DNA of 64,000 nucleotides from Elysia chlorotica (taxonomy: Eukaryota; Mollusca; Gastropoda; Plakobranchidae), in assembly GCA_003991915.1 (NCBI GenBank), contig RQTK01000104.1, forward strand, positions 411,129 through 475,128. The letters are read 5' to 3'. Shown here piece after piece: positions 12,115 through 25,368 of the stretch; position 1 is the first letter of the stretch, and every line of letters starts with the position of its first letter. Below the pieces are notes generated by a model. The model did no database searches. It saw only the letters and a list, made by a program, of their open reading frames with translations, and was not told where the DNA came from. Made by a program: the position numbers and the translations under genes.

Positions 12115-15100
12115 AAATTTTTTTTTTCCCTTTCTGGTTATCATTTACACTATAAAAGTGAGTGTATTATGAGTATCCTATAAAATACAGCATCATAGCC
12201 AAAAAGCTAATTAATAGCCCTTTTCAGTTTGTCTAAATAACTGTGACTCAAGCTGTAGTATGGATATAATTATTACAATTTCACCACTTAAATTTTGGCC
12301 AGATGTAAAATATTCTCGTCCCTTTCATTGTGTTACATTTAATCAGTGGCTTTCTAGTTCTCTTGAGGGGTTTAATTGACTTTGTCCCGATGGCATCATT
12401 GTCTTAGAGCCCCCTTCCCAGTACATCACCTGGTTCTGTAAGTTATTGGGGTTTCGCCTATGTCAAGATCTTGTTCCCTCCTAGACTTCATTGTGTGTGG
12501 GGAAAGAGGCAGAAGGTTATATAGGCTACTGTTACTCTCTGGTTTCAGGCCTGACCACTTACCATTAAGTCTCTGGTGTGCCTCTGTAGTCATTGACAAA
12601 TTAGAACTGTTCTTCTGTCTGCATGTCTGACAGATGTGTGTATGTTGAGAAGAGGCAGGTGAAGTTAAAAAACATATAGTTTCGCAGGTCGACAAAAGCT
12701 GTTCCCCAGGGTGTGGCGTTGCCAAACACTAACCATATCATGATCTTAGAATAAGAGTTCTATTTATCTACATAGTAATTGAACCATGTTATTAGTGGAT
12801 CACAATATGCTAGCTAGATTTAGCTGAGTGTAAACGGAATCGTGTTTAAATTTTAAGATCATGTCACAATATGTTGGCTAGATAAGCAGATGGATCCTGG
12901 TCATCCTGTAGGGTGTGGCTGCCACTTTCCATCAGGCACTATGCCTCCCAGCATGCCCTACCTTCTCCATTAAAAAAAAATGACATTTTTTTTTAAATCG
13001 ATGGAAAACATTTTGCTCAATTTTTATATGGTAAGAGATAGTTCAATAAGAATCACTTTGGTTAGGGCTCAAATGTAGGTCTACACATTTCTCTGCAGTT
13101 GGTGGTTATTCATAGTTTTAAATTGAACATATCAGTATTTCTGTTGTACATTTTTATTCCTTTGAACTTGTACACAATTTCTGTGGTTTTCTCCGGCGGG
13201 TAGTTGGTGTTTAGTAAACATGGATCTTAAATTTTAGTATAAAGACCAGGAAAAAGTCAGGAAAATTGTTTTCCAAACCCACTTCTAGCCCTGTTTTCAA
13301 GACAATGTGGAGGAATTGAATTTGAATTTATCTAACTGAATCTGAACACCTCATTATTTCCTTTCCCAGGTCAATTTGCAAAAGCATTGTCCATTTTGGT
13401 CAGATGACAGTAGATGTGCACTAAGGGACTGTCATGTCAATATTTGCCAAGAGGTAATACCTGTACTCATGTTGTTGGCAGTTTAATTGCAAATGTTACC
13501 ACCCAATTCATAACATTGCTTTTTTCATGAAAAGATATTTACTAGTATTAGATTGACAGATGAAAAGCTTTTTTTGTGGTTATTTGGCCCATGGACGACA
13601 AGTAAACAACATTCAATCATTATTTTTTAGGTTTTGTAAATTTTAAAAAAATCATTTGATTTTCACTCTGTTAATTGATTTGCCCTAGAGACATAAAAGA
13701 AAGTCGTAGGGTCAAATATTAGTGATCCATAATTGTTCTATCAAATTGCATACTATTTTAATTGCTCTACATTGACTTAAATGTTTCCTTGGCATATAAT
13801 AAATTAAACTTTGATTTCGTTTAATTTTCTCATGCTTACACATCTTACTTATAGGATGAAGTTCCTATCAAGAAGAAAGACACTGCGAGGCATGGGAAGG
13901 CCAAGGTATGTGGGAGAAAAACTGTAACTTGTTAAAGCAAATGACTTAAATGTCAGTTAAATGGAATATATGATCTGAGAAATATATCAGAGCAGTGGTC
14001 TCCATCTAAGAACCCACATTGATATGAAGCATAATTCTCTTACATATTTTGCTTTTAAAAGAGCCCAAGTAAAATCTAAGAGCTTGCTTTGAAAGCAATA
14101 GGTTTAATAAAGTTATCTACATCTCTAAAGCTCTCTTTTCGGTTCATTCAAATAAAATGATTGTCTCCATCATTTATATTTGGTGATAGATATCTGTCGT
14201 TGCATGGAGATAGATGGAAAATGTGTGTGTGAAAAAGATGGGGGATTGGGTGCATAAGTAAAGTGGCAGATGGAGGTAATGGCCAGTTGGTGGAGAATCA
14301 AAGATTTATTAAAAAAAATATTCTTTGGATAGCTCAGCTGGAGGAGCAGGGGACTGTAGATGACAAGCATGCTTGTGCCGAGTCAGGGGTCTGTAGGTCT
14401 GTAGGCAGGAAGTCAAAGAACTTTTTAATGCCCTGCCCTATGTGCAGCAACAGAGTGGACAGTTAAACACTATGTGAGTGGAGAGGAATAAGAGAGCAAA
14501 GCTCTTTCAAAATGTCCTTAAAAGCTTGTAAGATTATTACGTTTTGTAATCCCAAAGAGTAAGATTTAAAGGTGCTTGATGATTAAATTGTAATCCATGA
14601 TTTTAGCACAGATGGGTATTCAGTTGCTAAGGGGTATGTCAAACCTGATTACCCTTAAAAATTTTTTTGTTCTGTCTGCTCTTGCATGTCAGTAACCTTT
14701 TTTGATTAGTTTGCGGTGCTCTTGTTACAAATAACTTCCTGTCATAAATTTACCATCCTAAGACCATGTTTTTCCGTTAAAGTGAACACAGGGGGTTGGT
14801 CTCTCAGAAATCTTGGCATTGTGTGCATATTGTTATTGAAAGATTTTTATGTGTGTATTCTTTAATTTTTGGTGTGAAAAAAATTATCATTTTCAAAACC
14901 CTGTCATATTGAGTATTCTTTGGAATTATCCTCTGACATTATATGTTGGTGTTTCACTATAGTTTCCTTCACTTTGTCCCTCCATGTTACTTAGTTTTCA
15001 TTGGTCTTTCAGTATTCAGAACATAACAATGTCAAAGGGCAGGAGAATGGTAATATAGAGAGCTGTGCTGAAGAACGTGAGCTTAGTGCCCTTGATACAA

Positions 15101-18100
15101 CCATTAGCAAGGAGAAAATGGCAGAGTTCCAGACATGGAAGGAGCATGACGAATCTCTGCCTATGTTTTGTGAGATAGATGGTAAGCATTGGTGAGACAC
15201 TAGTGCTTATTATTGAATTTTAATGTTTTCATTCTTTTTTTATATAAAGTATTTATTATAACTGTTTTCTGCTCTAATCATCAATCATGCTAAAATAAAC
15301 TAAAGGCAAATTATTGTGTAGGCGGACAATATTTTCTTTATAGCCAGAATCTATTTGTAAATGTTCTATGTAAAATGTCAGCTTCTTCTACAAACATAGC
15401 TGGATAGATAAATACATGTGGTTGTGAATTATTTGTTCAGTCTAAACTGTGTGGTTTTTTGTTTTTTTTTGGAGGTGGGGAGAAACTCTTTTAGTTTTAC
15501 TTTACTGAAACAATAAGTTATTGGTATTCTTGGCTATCAGATGAAGACTCTGATGGTATGGAGTATGTGGATCTGCTCCTTAATCCAGAGCGCTACACTG
15601 GTTACAAAGGGACATCACCTCGCAAAGTTTGGAGATCCATTTATGAGGAAAATTGTTTCAAGTGAGCACAGTCATGATGTCTTTGCTGCATCAAATAAAG
15701 ACTCCTAATAATAAAATTGTTCATCTTATATATTTATTTATTTATCCAGATAAAAGCACTTTATGTATCTTTAATTTTTGTTTAAACCAGACCTAATTGT
15801 TTTAGATATAAAATGCAGTTTTAGCAACTTTTGAAGAACCATAAGTGTGTGAAAAATAAGCCTTATGTTATGTGTATGTAAAACTATAGGTCACCTGAGC
15901 CTTGAAGGAAACTGGCCCACAAATTTCTAAAGATCTACACCTGGGCCAAGATGGTTTCTATCTACCTGAGTTTAGACCTAAGCCACCTAGATCTGATTAC
16001 TTTTATTTTTATCATCCATATATGGCTAAGGTCCCAAGACCTATTTTTGTCTTTCCTTCTACTGACTGCCTTGTAATTTTTGGGTTATGCATAGTTTTTG
16101 TTTTGTTTTTTTAGATTAATGCCTTAGAATTATTCAATATTTCCCAGGCCAGAGAATAATGTGAAATACGGACCTGAGCTTGTTGGTGATTTAGAATCAA
16201 GTGAGTATTTTTTTTAGTACTATTACAGCCATAGCCTGTATCTCATAAATGTCTATGTAATCTCATATAGAATATACGTTGGTTTAATTTCTTTTTAGTT
16301 TAGCGAAGCTTGCTTGTCAATGTAGTAAATGACAAATAAGTTTATTGATGTTTTGTAGCACTATCTTTTGCAGGTGATGTACATTTTTACCTAAATAACA
16401 CTGTGGCTTTACTTATCACAAACCCTCCTCTAGATCATAAACATGATGTAGACGTGGGCAACTATTTGCCATTGTCTTTTTTTTTTTTCAACTGGAATTT
16501 AAACACACAATTTTCTACTTCCCTACTTTTTGATTGTACATCACTTCTGTTTTGAGTAAGAATGTAGTATGTATCAGCAATTTTTTCTTGATTCTATTAG
16601 ATGTACGCTGTGGCTTTTTAAAAATTATCCAATATAATTAAAATTTTGAAAAAAATAGAATGTCCCCTTTTCTGAAACTAAAGAGAAAACTTTCACTTGT
16701 ACACACATGCATCAGAAAGTATAACTGGGGTACCTTTTTGCGTATTTTTTATGTAAGTTTATCTAAATTGAAGCAAAAAGAGGAATAATATCAGGTTCTA
16801 CAACTTGTGTAGAGATATTGCGATGTGATAAGAATTTCAATAAATTGTTGTTTTCTGTAAGATTTTGACATTTCAGATGTAACCCTTTCAAAAAGTATAA
16901 TATTTTATATTAGCAACATTGAAATGAGGAAAAATCAACTAAAGATATGTCAGGTTATTAAGACAGACATGCTTGTTCATTGCTTAGTCAATATACTTGT
17001 GTTTTGCTTTTATGTATTTCCCGCACATAATTCTGTTTCAGGCCTATTTTATAGAAATAATGCAGGTACATAACAGTTTTTCATTTGGGTCTTAGAAGTG
17101 ATTTTACTCCTCACACCAATGCAAATTAAAAAAAAAATAGAGAAAAGGATTTTTGTACAAACACTTCAAATTTATCTAAAGGTTTTGTAGTTGTTGTTTT
17201 TTTTTTCATATCACCCTTAGTGGCACTTTTCCAGTAGATCCCACTTCACCAAATCCAGGGAAGAAATAAAACAAATTATTGGTGTCTCCCATTATTTTTC
17301 ATATTTTTTCCCCTTCTTGTACCAAAATATAGATTGATTTTGTCATACCCAGTAACCCTTCATTGTGTTTGCTTCATATAACATCACCTCATTCTCCCTC
17401 CTAATTCCATAAAGATTTTTTTTTAATTGTAGAATTAATAATTTTTCTTTAAGCAAGTAACCTATTATCATTACATTTTATCCATTAATTTTTTTATAAC
17501 CTGCTTTGGAAATTGCTCCAAGCCATCCAATCTGAAGGTAATGCTTTGTAGTGACAGTTTATTTCTATTTACCAATTATAGCTATACATTTTTTTATATA
17601 TATATAAACTCTTCAACAAAGTCATTTGATAGGTTTAACAGTGTATCTTTTATGAGATTTGTAAGGGGTTTTTATTATGCATTTGACATTGAAAATAAAA
17701 ACACTTTAGGCATGCAATGTAATTTTTTCAGCCAAGGACAAGATATTTCTGACATATTTGTCATTCAAGGTCAAGGCTTTCAATAACAGGGCTGAACGAC
17801 CAGCTTACAATTATAATGTACATTTATATAGTGTCTAAGAGAGAACAGAAATCAGGGCATTTCAAAATTGAGCTGAGGAACAGGTTCAGTGTGCTCTCCT
17901 TACTACCAGAAGAGACTATTGAAGAACAGTGGCGAAGCCTGCGAGAGACTTGGAAGGAAACGTATTTAATCAGTATGTCTTCAAGACACTACCTTCAATT
18001 ATTGAGACATAATTATTTTAATTTATGAAATTAGACTATGCTCTGTTTTATCAGTAATTTTCTGATTTCATCCCCTACTGGTGGGGTTGGTGTTAGTATA

Positions 18101-21100
18101 ATCTGATCGACTGAGACAGGATTCCTGGTATCCCCGCACTGTCTCGCACTGTCTGGCAGCACATATAATTGTCAGACTCCGTCTTGGGGCCCGTCCACAA
18201 TATAGCCTATAAAGTGCTGCTGTTTGACGTTAAACCATCCCCGCACTGAATTCTAGACGTTAGTCCTGGCATCCATCCATGATATAGCCTTGCTACTGAC
18301 ATTGGACATTAAGAAAGCAACTCTACTTCACTCTCCCCCCAAGAAAGCAACCCACTGCTTCACTCCCCCCCTCCCCCAAGGATCAAATCTTAAAACAGAA
18401 TTGGACAGAAATTTAACATTACTTTTTAATGCAAGCATTTCTCTCTCCCTCTGACTGAGATTTGTTATTTGTGTCACTTCTTTTTAACTGATAAATTTAT
18501 ACTGAAAAAAATGTCTTTTTGTTTTGTTTTCTTCCTATTTTCTTCTGACCTTTTTTTTAATTTCAATGAATGGCCGCATTTTTTTCCTCCAGGCGTAGAC
18601 TGTGAGTGCCCACATTTGTGGCTTCAGTGGACTTGGTCATCTCATACTCATGCTGCCTTATCTCTTTTCTGTAGTTTTTAGATTGTATAGTAAATTGGCG
18701 GGTTATAATTATTGTAAATTGTAGTTGTAAATAATGATAATTATTAATCTTATAAATAAAGTAAGGTAGTTAGTTGTTTAATGTTATGGGCCATGAATAA
18801 GTGATATACAATGTATGAATATTTTCATGAAACAACTTCAGATTTGTTGTCTTTTAAAACCAGGGAAATGCTTAAGGTCATATTTATATAGTTTTGTTGT
18901 ATCTAGCTTCAAGTCTTTTTGTTACCAAAACAAAGAGCTTTTGTGCTTTTACATTTCAAAATGCTGTTCTTTTTTGTGTATTTAAAATATTTTTAGCTTG
19001 AGTTTCTCTCTTTCTGATGCCATTTTGGGTAAACCAAAGTATTAAGAAACCTTTTGATTTGAGAGACATTTTAAAACTTTCAGAAACGAATATTTTAAAT
19101 CTTATAGATGGGTATACCTCAGTCGTGAAAATATTTACAGTTAAGGGAAAGAGGTAAAAGATAGGATTGCATTGCAGGGTATGTGAAGGTATTGGGGTAA
19201 GTCAGAGATCAAAGAGATTTAAGCAGTCACTGTACAATTTTCTAGAAAAATTTAAATAGGAATTGGACATCCACCTAATAACTTTTTTATCCATTGAAAT
19301 GGGTTACCAAAATAATTTTTATATGGTGGAAACCAGATGCCTTAACTGTTAAACTTTTAATGCAATTTCATATGTTAATTACAAAAATTCACCTTTACCA
19401 TAGAGTTCATTTTGAAACATCAATTACGTGATAAAGGCAGGTAGCACCTGTGGGTTTAACTGAGGCCAAAGCCATTGTGAAATGACACAACTAGGTTTAT
19501 TTGTTTGAGGTCGGATTTCATGCTGGAACCAGCTTGTTTCCTGTTTAAAGAAAAACAACTTTATATTTGCTTGCTTTCAGATTCTACAAAAGCCCACACC
19601 AATGTTTCAAATGTTTCCTCTTTTTTTGTGTCTTGTGTTGAAATTCATGAATGATACTACGAACTAAACGTGCTTATTTTATTTGTCTTTGATCCTTTTT
19701 GCTGAGCTTTCTATTTGTTAATCATGGATAGGGACACAGTTTTTTACATTTTTAGATGATGCTTTTCTTTTTTTTTTTTTTTTACTTTTGCTTCGAAAAT
19801 TGTATGCTTGGTGAACTGTTTTACTTGTTGTTTCTTCAAAAAAAATTTTGTACCCTAGTCAAATATACTCCAGGTGTCCTCAATAATTTCCAAGTACGAA
19901 AATACTGTTCTAAAAATTGTTGAAGACTGAAGTGTAGATGTTTTGACCAAATTGATAACCTGTTTTAGCCACTGGTAGGAATGTATTTTACTTCAAAATA
20001 TTTTAGGTTTGACATAGAATTTTAATATGTAATGGGCTTGTTTGTCTACAGTTTATCCTTATAATTTCATCATTGATACTCTAAAATTAAAAACATTTAT
20101 AAAAAGTTATTAAATTCAATTAGAACCTTGTAAAAAGTTTCAGTAAATTCAATATGAACATTTACTTAAAAAAACTTGGATAAAAAAAAGAAAGAAATTA
20201 GAACACTTAGTTCAGTAACAATTTTATAAAAATGAGTTAACAGTCAAATTTGATTTAGGAACTGTTTAGATAGAACACAAGGTATTTAACCCCTTCTCAT
20301 CACCTTAGTCCGTCCTATTAATTTTGTCTATCCATTTTTTTCAGCCATGTGCTTGGAAAAAAGAGTTTTCTATCGACTTATCTCAGGATTGCATACAAGC
20401 ATCAACATTCACTTATGTGATCAGTACCTTTTCCCAGGTGAGTTTTGAAATTAAAAAATCTATTTCACCATAGTGAAAACTGATGGCAGAGTGGTTAAGC
20501 ACATTGTTCTTCGCCTTGGGTTTGATCCCTGTCTATGTCATCAGTCTAATAAATATGTCTTTGTTTACTCGTCTTATCTGTTGGTCTCAAGCTAGACCTA
20601 GGTTTGTGGTTGTCCCTTCTAAACTATAGACTTCAGTGATATTGCTTTTAGATTAACTAGCTGGGAACCCACGAAGTTTGTGGGGGCTGTAGGATGCACA
20701 AAACTAAAGTATTACAGCTACTTTTGAATTGTGCTGAACTCAAAATTGTGTATCTTCAGGATCTATAACATTAGGAACTTAATATGTTTGCTTGAAGAGA
20801 TTGCATCAAATTAAAGTAGGCTCAGTAATTTATAATTAGAATTAATTATTAATCAAGCGTTCTAAGGAACGGTGCACTGTGCGCATTAAAATTTGCCCAC
20901 GCACTTAGAAAATAAAAAGAATCAATATTTATAGCACTTTCGCTTTGTTTGTTGTTCAAGGTAGGGGAGGAAGCAGTAATTGTTGTTGTGTCTGTTCGTT
21001 TTTTTAAAATACATTTTTAGTTTTATTAAGTTGGTTATTTTCGTAAAAAAATTGATTAGGCGTTTGATGTTATTCGTTTTATGACTCTAAAATTCTCTGG

Positions 21101-24100
21101 CCCATTTGTATTTTTACTGTAAAATTTGGGATTATAGGGTGGAGCGGTTTGGATTTGATCGCATGTCTAGACACACATATATATATTTATATTTTTAAAA
21201 AGTCCAGAAAATATGTCATTTATCTTATCTGATTTCATTGGAAAAAAAAATTGTGTCTCCTTGTGTCCAAATATTAAAGTGAGTATTGTTTAATAGTGCT
21301 TCATGTTACTTGAGAGCTAGATGTTAGTGACAAAGCACTTGCTAGTTTGAAGATGGAGATAGAAATATTAAAACATGAAGGAAGGCATGTCTTGATTCAC
21401 CACATCCACCTGTGCAATTTGTTTATTAATTTCTGATAACTATTTTATGATCTTTGTCTCTTGCAATACTCAATGTTTCATTTCATAATTTATGTATTGC
21501 TTCTTTAAAACTTTCAGATTCTCATATAACATGCTGAAAAGTCCAAACATGGCTAATTTGATACCTAGTCAGAGTGTACTAGTGCATTCCATTACTGTCA
21601 TCTCATAAGGGCATTTGAAAAAAGTTCATCCTCTCTTAAATGTTTCCTTTATTTAAAGGAAATAAAGAGTAATGACAATATGCAATTACATACTTTTCAT
21701 TAATTTTTTATTAAATAAGTTCTCTTTTTACAATTCTCTGCCAGACAAAAGTGGATTTGGTCCAGGGACATGGGGGCAAAATCTGGAAGAGTTTCAAAAT
21801 CGCTTTGATCCAGAGCTGACCAAAGGAATGGGTCCCCAGAGACTGAAAAATCTGTACTTTACCTATCTGATTGAACTGCGCGCCATCACAAAAGCTATTC
21901 CATATCTAGAGAGTGTAAGAGGCACTTTTTTGTCATCTTTTAGAGTCTTTTTTTTTTTTTGTTTACTTTATTGTCATGCAGGTAATGATACTGTGAATTT
22001 TGCAAGTTGAGATTTCTGTTCCTCCCTTATTTCACGAACATCACCATAGAGAATATTGTGTTATTGATATGTTATGCATCTAATGAAAAGTTTGTTACAT
22101 TTAAAGCATTTAGCATAATCCAGAACCAAACAAAACCATTTTATGTGGTTACAGATCCTGTGCTTTTGTGTATTATTTGCATATTAGTTTTGCATTTCTG
22201 AGTTTCGATGCCCATGGATATGAAGCATACAAAAACAAGGTCTATTTCAAGATACATTATCACCACGTTTTTAATGATTACTAGGATAGAAATATTCATG
22301 TATAAAGCCAGTTACTATCCTCTTCTCATTCCAATATCTCTGCGCTCACTAGTGAGTCGGTGGGTAAGCTGGTGCAAGTGGTAGAGCGTAGATCTTCCCA
22401 CTGCTTATCTGATTTTGTCCCTTACTGGTGCGCTGGCTGAAACAGGAGTCTTGGTATCACCGCACTGTCCTGTGAAGCAGCATGTTAAATGGTCAGACAT
22501 GATCCTTGGGATTCATCCACAATATATATTGCTGCTGACGTTGGACTTTGGGAAACCAAATTAACTCAGCTTACTTGCGAGCAACACTCACAGATTTGAT
22601 CATAATATAACTATTTTCATTCTCACATAGAGAGTGTGACTGTATTTTGTTATTTAAGGTTTATTTTGTAAAAATAGTGTGAGAATTTAGTAGAATATTT
22701 CTGCTTCTGTGACCAACTGTCGGGGAAAAAAAAGTAGAATGGTATAACAAGAGAAATGTAAACTATTAAAGACTTCAAGTATGCCTTATTTTATTTATTT
22801 ATATATACAGGAAACCTTCTACACAGGAGATATAAAAGAAGATGTTGAAGTTATGGAAGGAGTTTCTGATTTTCTCTCAGTGGCAGCGTAAGTAAACATA
22901 CCATAAAAACCATATTTTAACAGTTTATTACAGTAAATTTCAAATTACAGCAGCATATTAAAAGTGCCCGGGGAAAAAAATCATGTCGTTTTTCTTTAGG
23001 TTTTGGGAAAATCAGGTTTATGTTAACTTTTCCTTTAAACAGAACCTCCCTAACTTTACGAAATTGTTAATATATTGAATTGATTTTAAAATATGTTTTT
23101 TAAAGTGATGAGAGTGTTATTGCAATAGAGCATATCTACTTGAAACGATTATTTTTGGATCGTGCATTGTGACATAATAAATGTCCTTTGATATTATATT
23201 GATGGTTATTTTTCTCTCTCCTGTCTCAGGTCCTTCCAACACCACTTTGATGAAAGTAAGCTTTTTAAGGGTAACACAGATGAAATGAAGCAACTAAAGG
23301 TAAGGCCGAAATATTTGTGACATTCACATTGACTTTATTCTTTGGTACTATTTGTTTCCTACTTAAACATTCAGACTTTTCTCCCCTCTCGTTTCCAGTT
23401 TCTTAACTCAAATAGTACATGAAATATGTGGAAAAAATGCACGTAGGATATTTGGATATTCCTTTTTATTATTACTGCCCCCTCCCCTTTTTCTTTTCAT
23501 ACTTTTTAAACAGGCGGAATTTGTGCATCATTTTCGAAATATTTCCCGCATAATGGACTGTGTGGGCTGTGACAAATGCAAATTATGGGGTAAACTGCAG
23601 GTAAGAATATGCCTTGATTTCTATATTTTTTTAGTATTGCTTACAAAATTAGTTGCTATGTTTTTGTCACATGAAGTGAGAGGAGACAGACATTTCAACT
23701 GATTGAGAATGTGGTTAAATTTATTGTCATTCTTAACTTCTTTGTGTTGCATTATGAAAAATGCCATGGCTTTTGCACTTGAAACATAAGCCTGTTGAAA
23801 AGAGTAACATTAATATAACATTGGTGTAATTGATTACTGTTAATCAAATCCTAAATGTAATTTAATGTTCCTGTGAACATTTAAAAAATTGTATTTTGGG
23901 CTTTTCTGAGGGGATTTTTTTTGGAGGGGGGGCTTCTTTTCGCTAGTCTCTAGCCACTTTATTTTAACCTTGAAGTCAGTAAACAATTCTGTATTTGTTT
24001 TGCAGACCCTTGGCATGGGCACAGCATTAAAGATTCTTTTCTCAGGTGAAAGTATGAATCCTGGATCCACAGTAGATGCAAAATCTAAGAATTTCCAGCT

Positions 24101-25368
24101 CACCAGAACAGAGATTGTTGCTTTGTTCAATGCATTTGGCAGGTGAGAGAAGACCTAGAAGAGGCTCTTGGAATCTAATTCTTTTCCTTTGCTTTATAAA
24201 TATGTATTAGCACATGATCCCTCCACAAAAAAATACTGTACATATAAATTTTAAAATGTTCCAGTTTATGGCATGTATCTGTTTTAAAACCTTTTATTTA
24301 ACTACTTAAACCCTGACTTAATAATTTTTTACTGTATTCAAATTTAAAATTTGGTTACACCAACTGAAAAGCATAAATCTATTCATTTGTGTTATTGTAT
24401 GAAATCTACTGACCAGAAATAGCTCAATGTGTACATTATTTGTAAAGGAGAATAGCTATACTTTAAGGACATGTTATCAGTTGAGTGAAAATGGACAAAC
24501 AAGATCTACTGGGGTGAAGAGAGTGCCACGCCCCGAAGCAAATCCAGATCTAGATCAAGCGGTAAATTTATAGATAAAACTGCCCATTGCAGTTTTAGAC
24601 ATATTTTGTGTGTTATGAACAAAACTGACATTGAATTTTTTTTTGGATTTGGGCAATTTGAATGTCAAATTGGTTCATAACACACAATTAAGTCTAAAAA
24701 CATGAACATGTCCATTAACTGTGATAGGCGGTGTTATCTCTATAAATTCCAATGGACGAAACTTCAGAATCTGATGTCTCATACTGTATAGTCATCAAAA
24801 TTAATGGGAAAATCACAGTCTGAATAAAATTATATTGTAGCTTCCAAGATCATAACAAAGTGAAAAGAGAAAAATCTCTCTCATATGAAAACAACAAAAC
24901 GATACTTGCCAGATTTTTGGCAATATCACAATGAAATAAAAGGCCTTTTAAAGAGCGGTAAAGGATGAATTAGTCCCCATTGCAGCCAAGTGGTTAAATG
25001 TCTTGATTTAGTTTATACAAATCATGGATTTCTGTTATTGGTAGTTTGGACAATTAATTAAAAGAGTGAAAAATAACAATATCGATTAAACTTCAAGAGA
25101 TGTACACTATGTTGGTACAGAAGGTTGAATATTTCACTGTGTTATGAATTGCAGTCAGGATATATCAAAATCATTTGAAAAAGTTGTTTGAGAATGAATA
25201 TTCTCTGCGTTACTGAATATATATCCCATGACATTTAAGATATTAAATAATTATCAAAATTTCAAGATGAGAAACAAAATTAAACATTTTAAATTTAATT
25301 TTTAAATCCTTTTCAGATTATCAAGCAGCATCCATGCTTTGGAAACATTCCGCAGCTTAGCAAGGTGA
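10650..25368 (+). CDS. ERO1: ERO1-like endoplasmic reticulum thiol oxidase, 14 coding exons
   Basis: FAD enzyme of the ER lumen that reoxidises protein disulfide isomerase and passes electrons to oxygen, making H2O2. Exons: 10650-10790, 11776-11895, 13370-13453, 13855-13905, 15013-15181, 15541-15661, 16148-16200, 20345-20437, 21745-21914, 22811-22887, 23230-23299, 23514-23600, 24006-24142, 25317-25368. All are GT-AG and phase-consistent, giving 474 aa (human ERO1A is 468). Residues 1-30 look like a signal peptide. The CFC...CSC pair is followed by structural C94, shuttle C103/C108, C113 and C150 (human C85, C94/C99, C104, C131). FAD contacts are R206, T208, W219, S260, H263, R297 and R310. 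The active site is C399-V-G-C402. Oddities: the FYSWL-type segment before CLEKR is absent, so a small exon may be missed in the 4.1-kb intron 16201-20344. The end is also ambiguous: TGA at 25366 directly follows LAR, but AAG|GTGACC there could be a splice donor. Confidence 0.93.
11896..13369 (+). other. ERO1 intron 2
   Basis: A 1.5-kb intron without a recognisable host gene. It has AT/T-rich runs near 12083-12128 and the promoter-like motif near 12938. A 99-codon minus-strand ORF at 12426-12725 has no family I recognise. Confidence 0.6.
12938..12959 (+). promoter_or_regulatory. ZNF143/THAP11-type motif inside ERO1 intron 2
   Basis: The sequence begins ACTATG and continues through the core TCCCAGCATGCC, a close match to the SBS/ZNF143-THAP11 site of animal promoters (ACTACA-type start plus TCCCAGCATGC). 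It stands in a locally GC-richer patch inside an intron. It may mark an alternative promoter or be chance; no transcript start is visible. Confidence 0.3.
13370..13453 (+). CDS. ERO1: ERO1 exon 3: shuttle-disulfide cysteines
   Basis: Encodes residues 88-115, including [11 protein letters not shown] and RDCHVNIC. The C-x4-C pair (C103/C108) corresponds to human C94/C99, which relays electrons from PDI to the inner active site. C94 matches human C85 and C113 matches human C104. Every cysteine of this regulatory region is kept, so the redox switch described for ERO1 should be possible here. Confidence 0.9.
14328..14400 (+). repeat. tRNA-like sequence (possible SINE head) in ERO1 intron 4
   Basis: GGATAGCTCAGCTGG at 14327-14341 followed by AGGAGCAGGGGACTGTAGAT resembles the D-arm/box A and anticodon arm of a tRNA. 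A clean box B (GGTTCGAATCC) is not seen, so this is not a functional tRNA gene. It could be an old tRNA-derived SINE or a tRNA pseudogene. Confidence 0.35.
16201..20344 (+). other. Large ERO1 intron 7
   Basis: This 4.1-kb intron holds two tandem 3' fragments of the window's SINE family (18073-18312). A short ORF at 17816-18028 encodes an [23 protein letters not shown] stretch reminiscent of MADF/Myb-type DNA-binding helices. No other coding exon could be placed, though the conserved FYSWL segment of ERO1 would belong here. Confidence 0.55.
18073..18312 (+). repeat. Two tandem 5'-truncated SINE copies
   Basis: The copy at 18073-18236 contains the family core CATCCCCTACTGGTGGGG, the segment with TCTTGGGGCCCGTCCACAAT, and the 3' end TTTGACGTTAAACCATC. 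A second, shorter piece at 18237-18312 repeats the 3' half (CCCGCACTG, GACGTTAGTCC, CATTGGACATTAA). The tRNA-like head is missing from both. Confidence 0.75.
20478..20530 (+). repeat. tRNA-like SINE fragment in ERO1 intron 8
   Basis: TGGCAGAGTGGTTAAGCAC resembles box A of a Leu/Ser-type tRNA, and GGGTTTGATCCC about 30 bp on resembles box B. The arms do not fold into a full cloverleaf, so I read it as a tRNA-derived SINE head rather than a gene. It differs from the main SINE family of the window. Confidence 0.5.
22350..22585 (+). repeat. Diverged SINE copy in ERO1 intron 9
   Basis: A tRNA-like head (AAGTGGTAGAGCGTAGATC) is followed by CCCTTACTGGTGCGCTGG, ACCGCACTGTCC, CAGACATGATCCTTGGGATTC and a 3' end GCTGACGTTGGAC. 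This is the same layout as the better copies at 51995 and 34986, but with many substitutions, so it is an older insertion. Confidence 0.7.
23514..23600 (+). CDS. ERO1: ERO1 exon 12: CxxC active site next to FAD
   Basis: Encodes residues 384-412. The motif [20 protein letters not shown] is the family signature: C399 and C402 form the FAD-proximal active-site disulfide. The exon is 87 nt, in phase 0 at both ends. Confidence 0.92.

Noticed and set aside
12426..12725. 99-aa minus-strand ORF in ERO1 intron 2
   Set aside because: No recognisable family. It contains two CxxC-like cysteines (HICQTC) but no matching histidines, so it cannot be supported as a zinc finger.
17816..18028. ORF with a MADF/Myb-like stretch ([17 protein letters not shown])
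   Set aside because: The similarity covers only about 20 residues, and no flanking coding or splice evidence was found. It may be an old repeat; noted in the intron entry only.
20478..20530. Functional tRNA-Ser/Leu gene
   Set aside because: Box A and box B-like words are present, but acceptor and anticodon stems do not pair.
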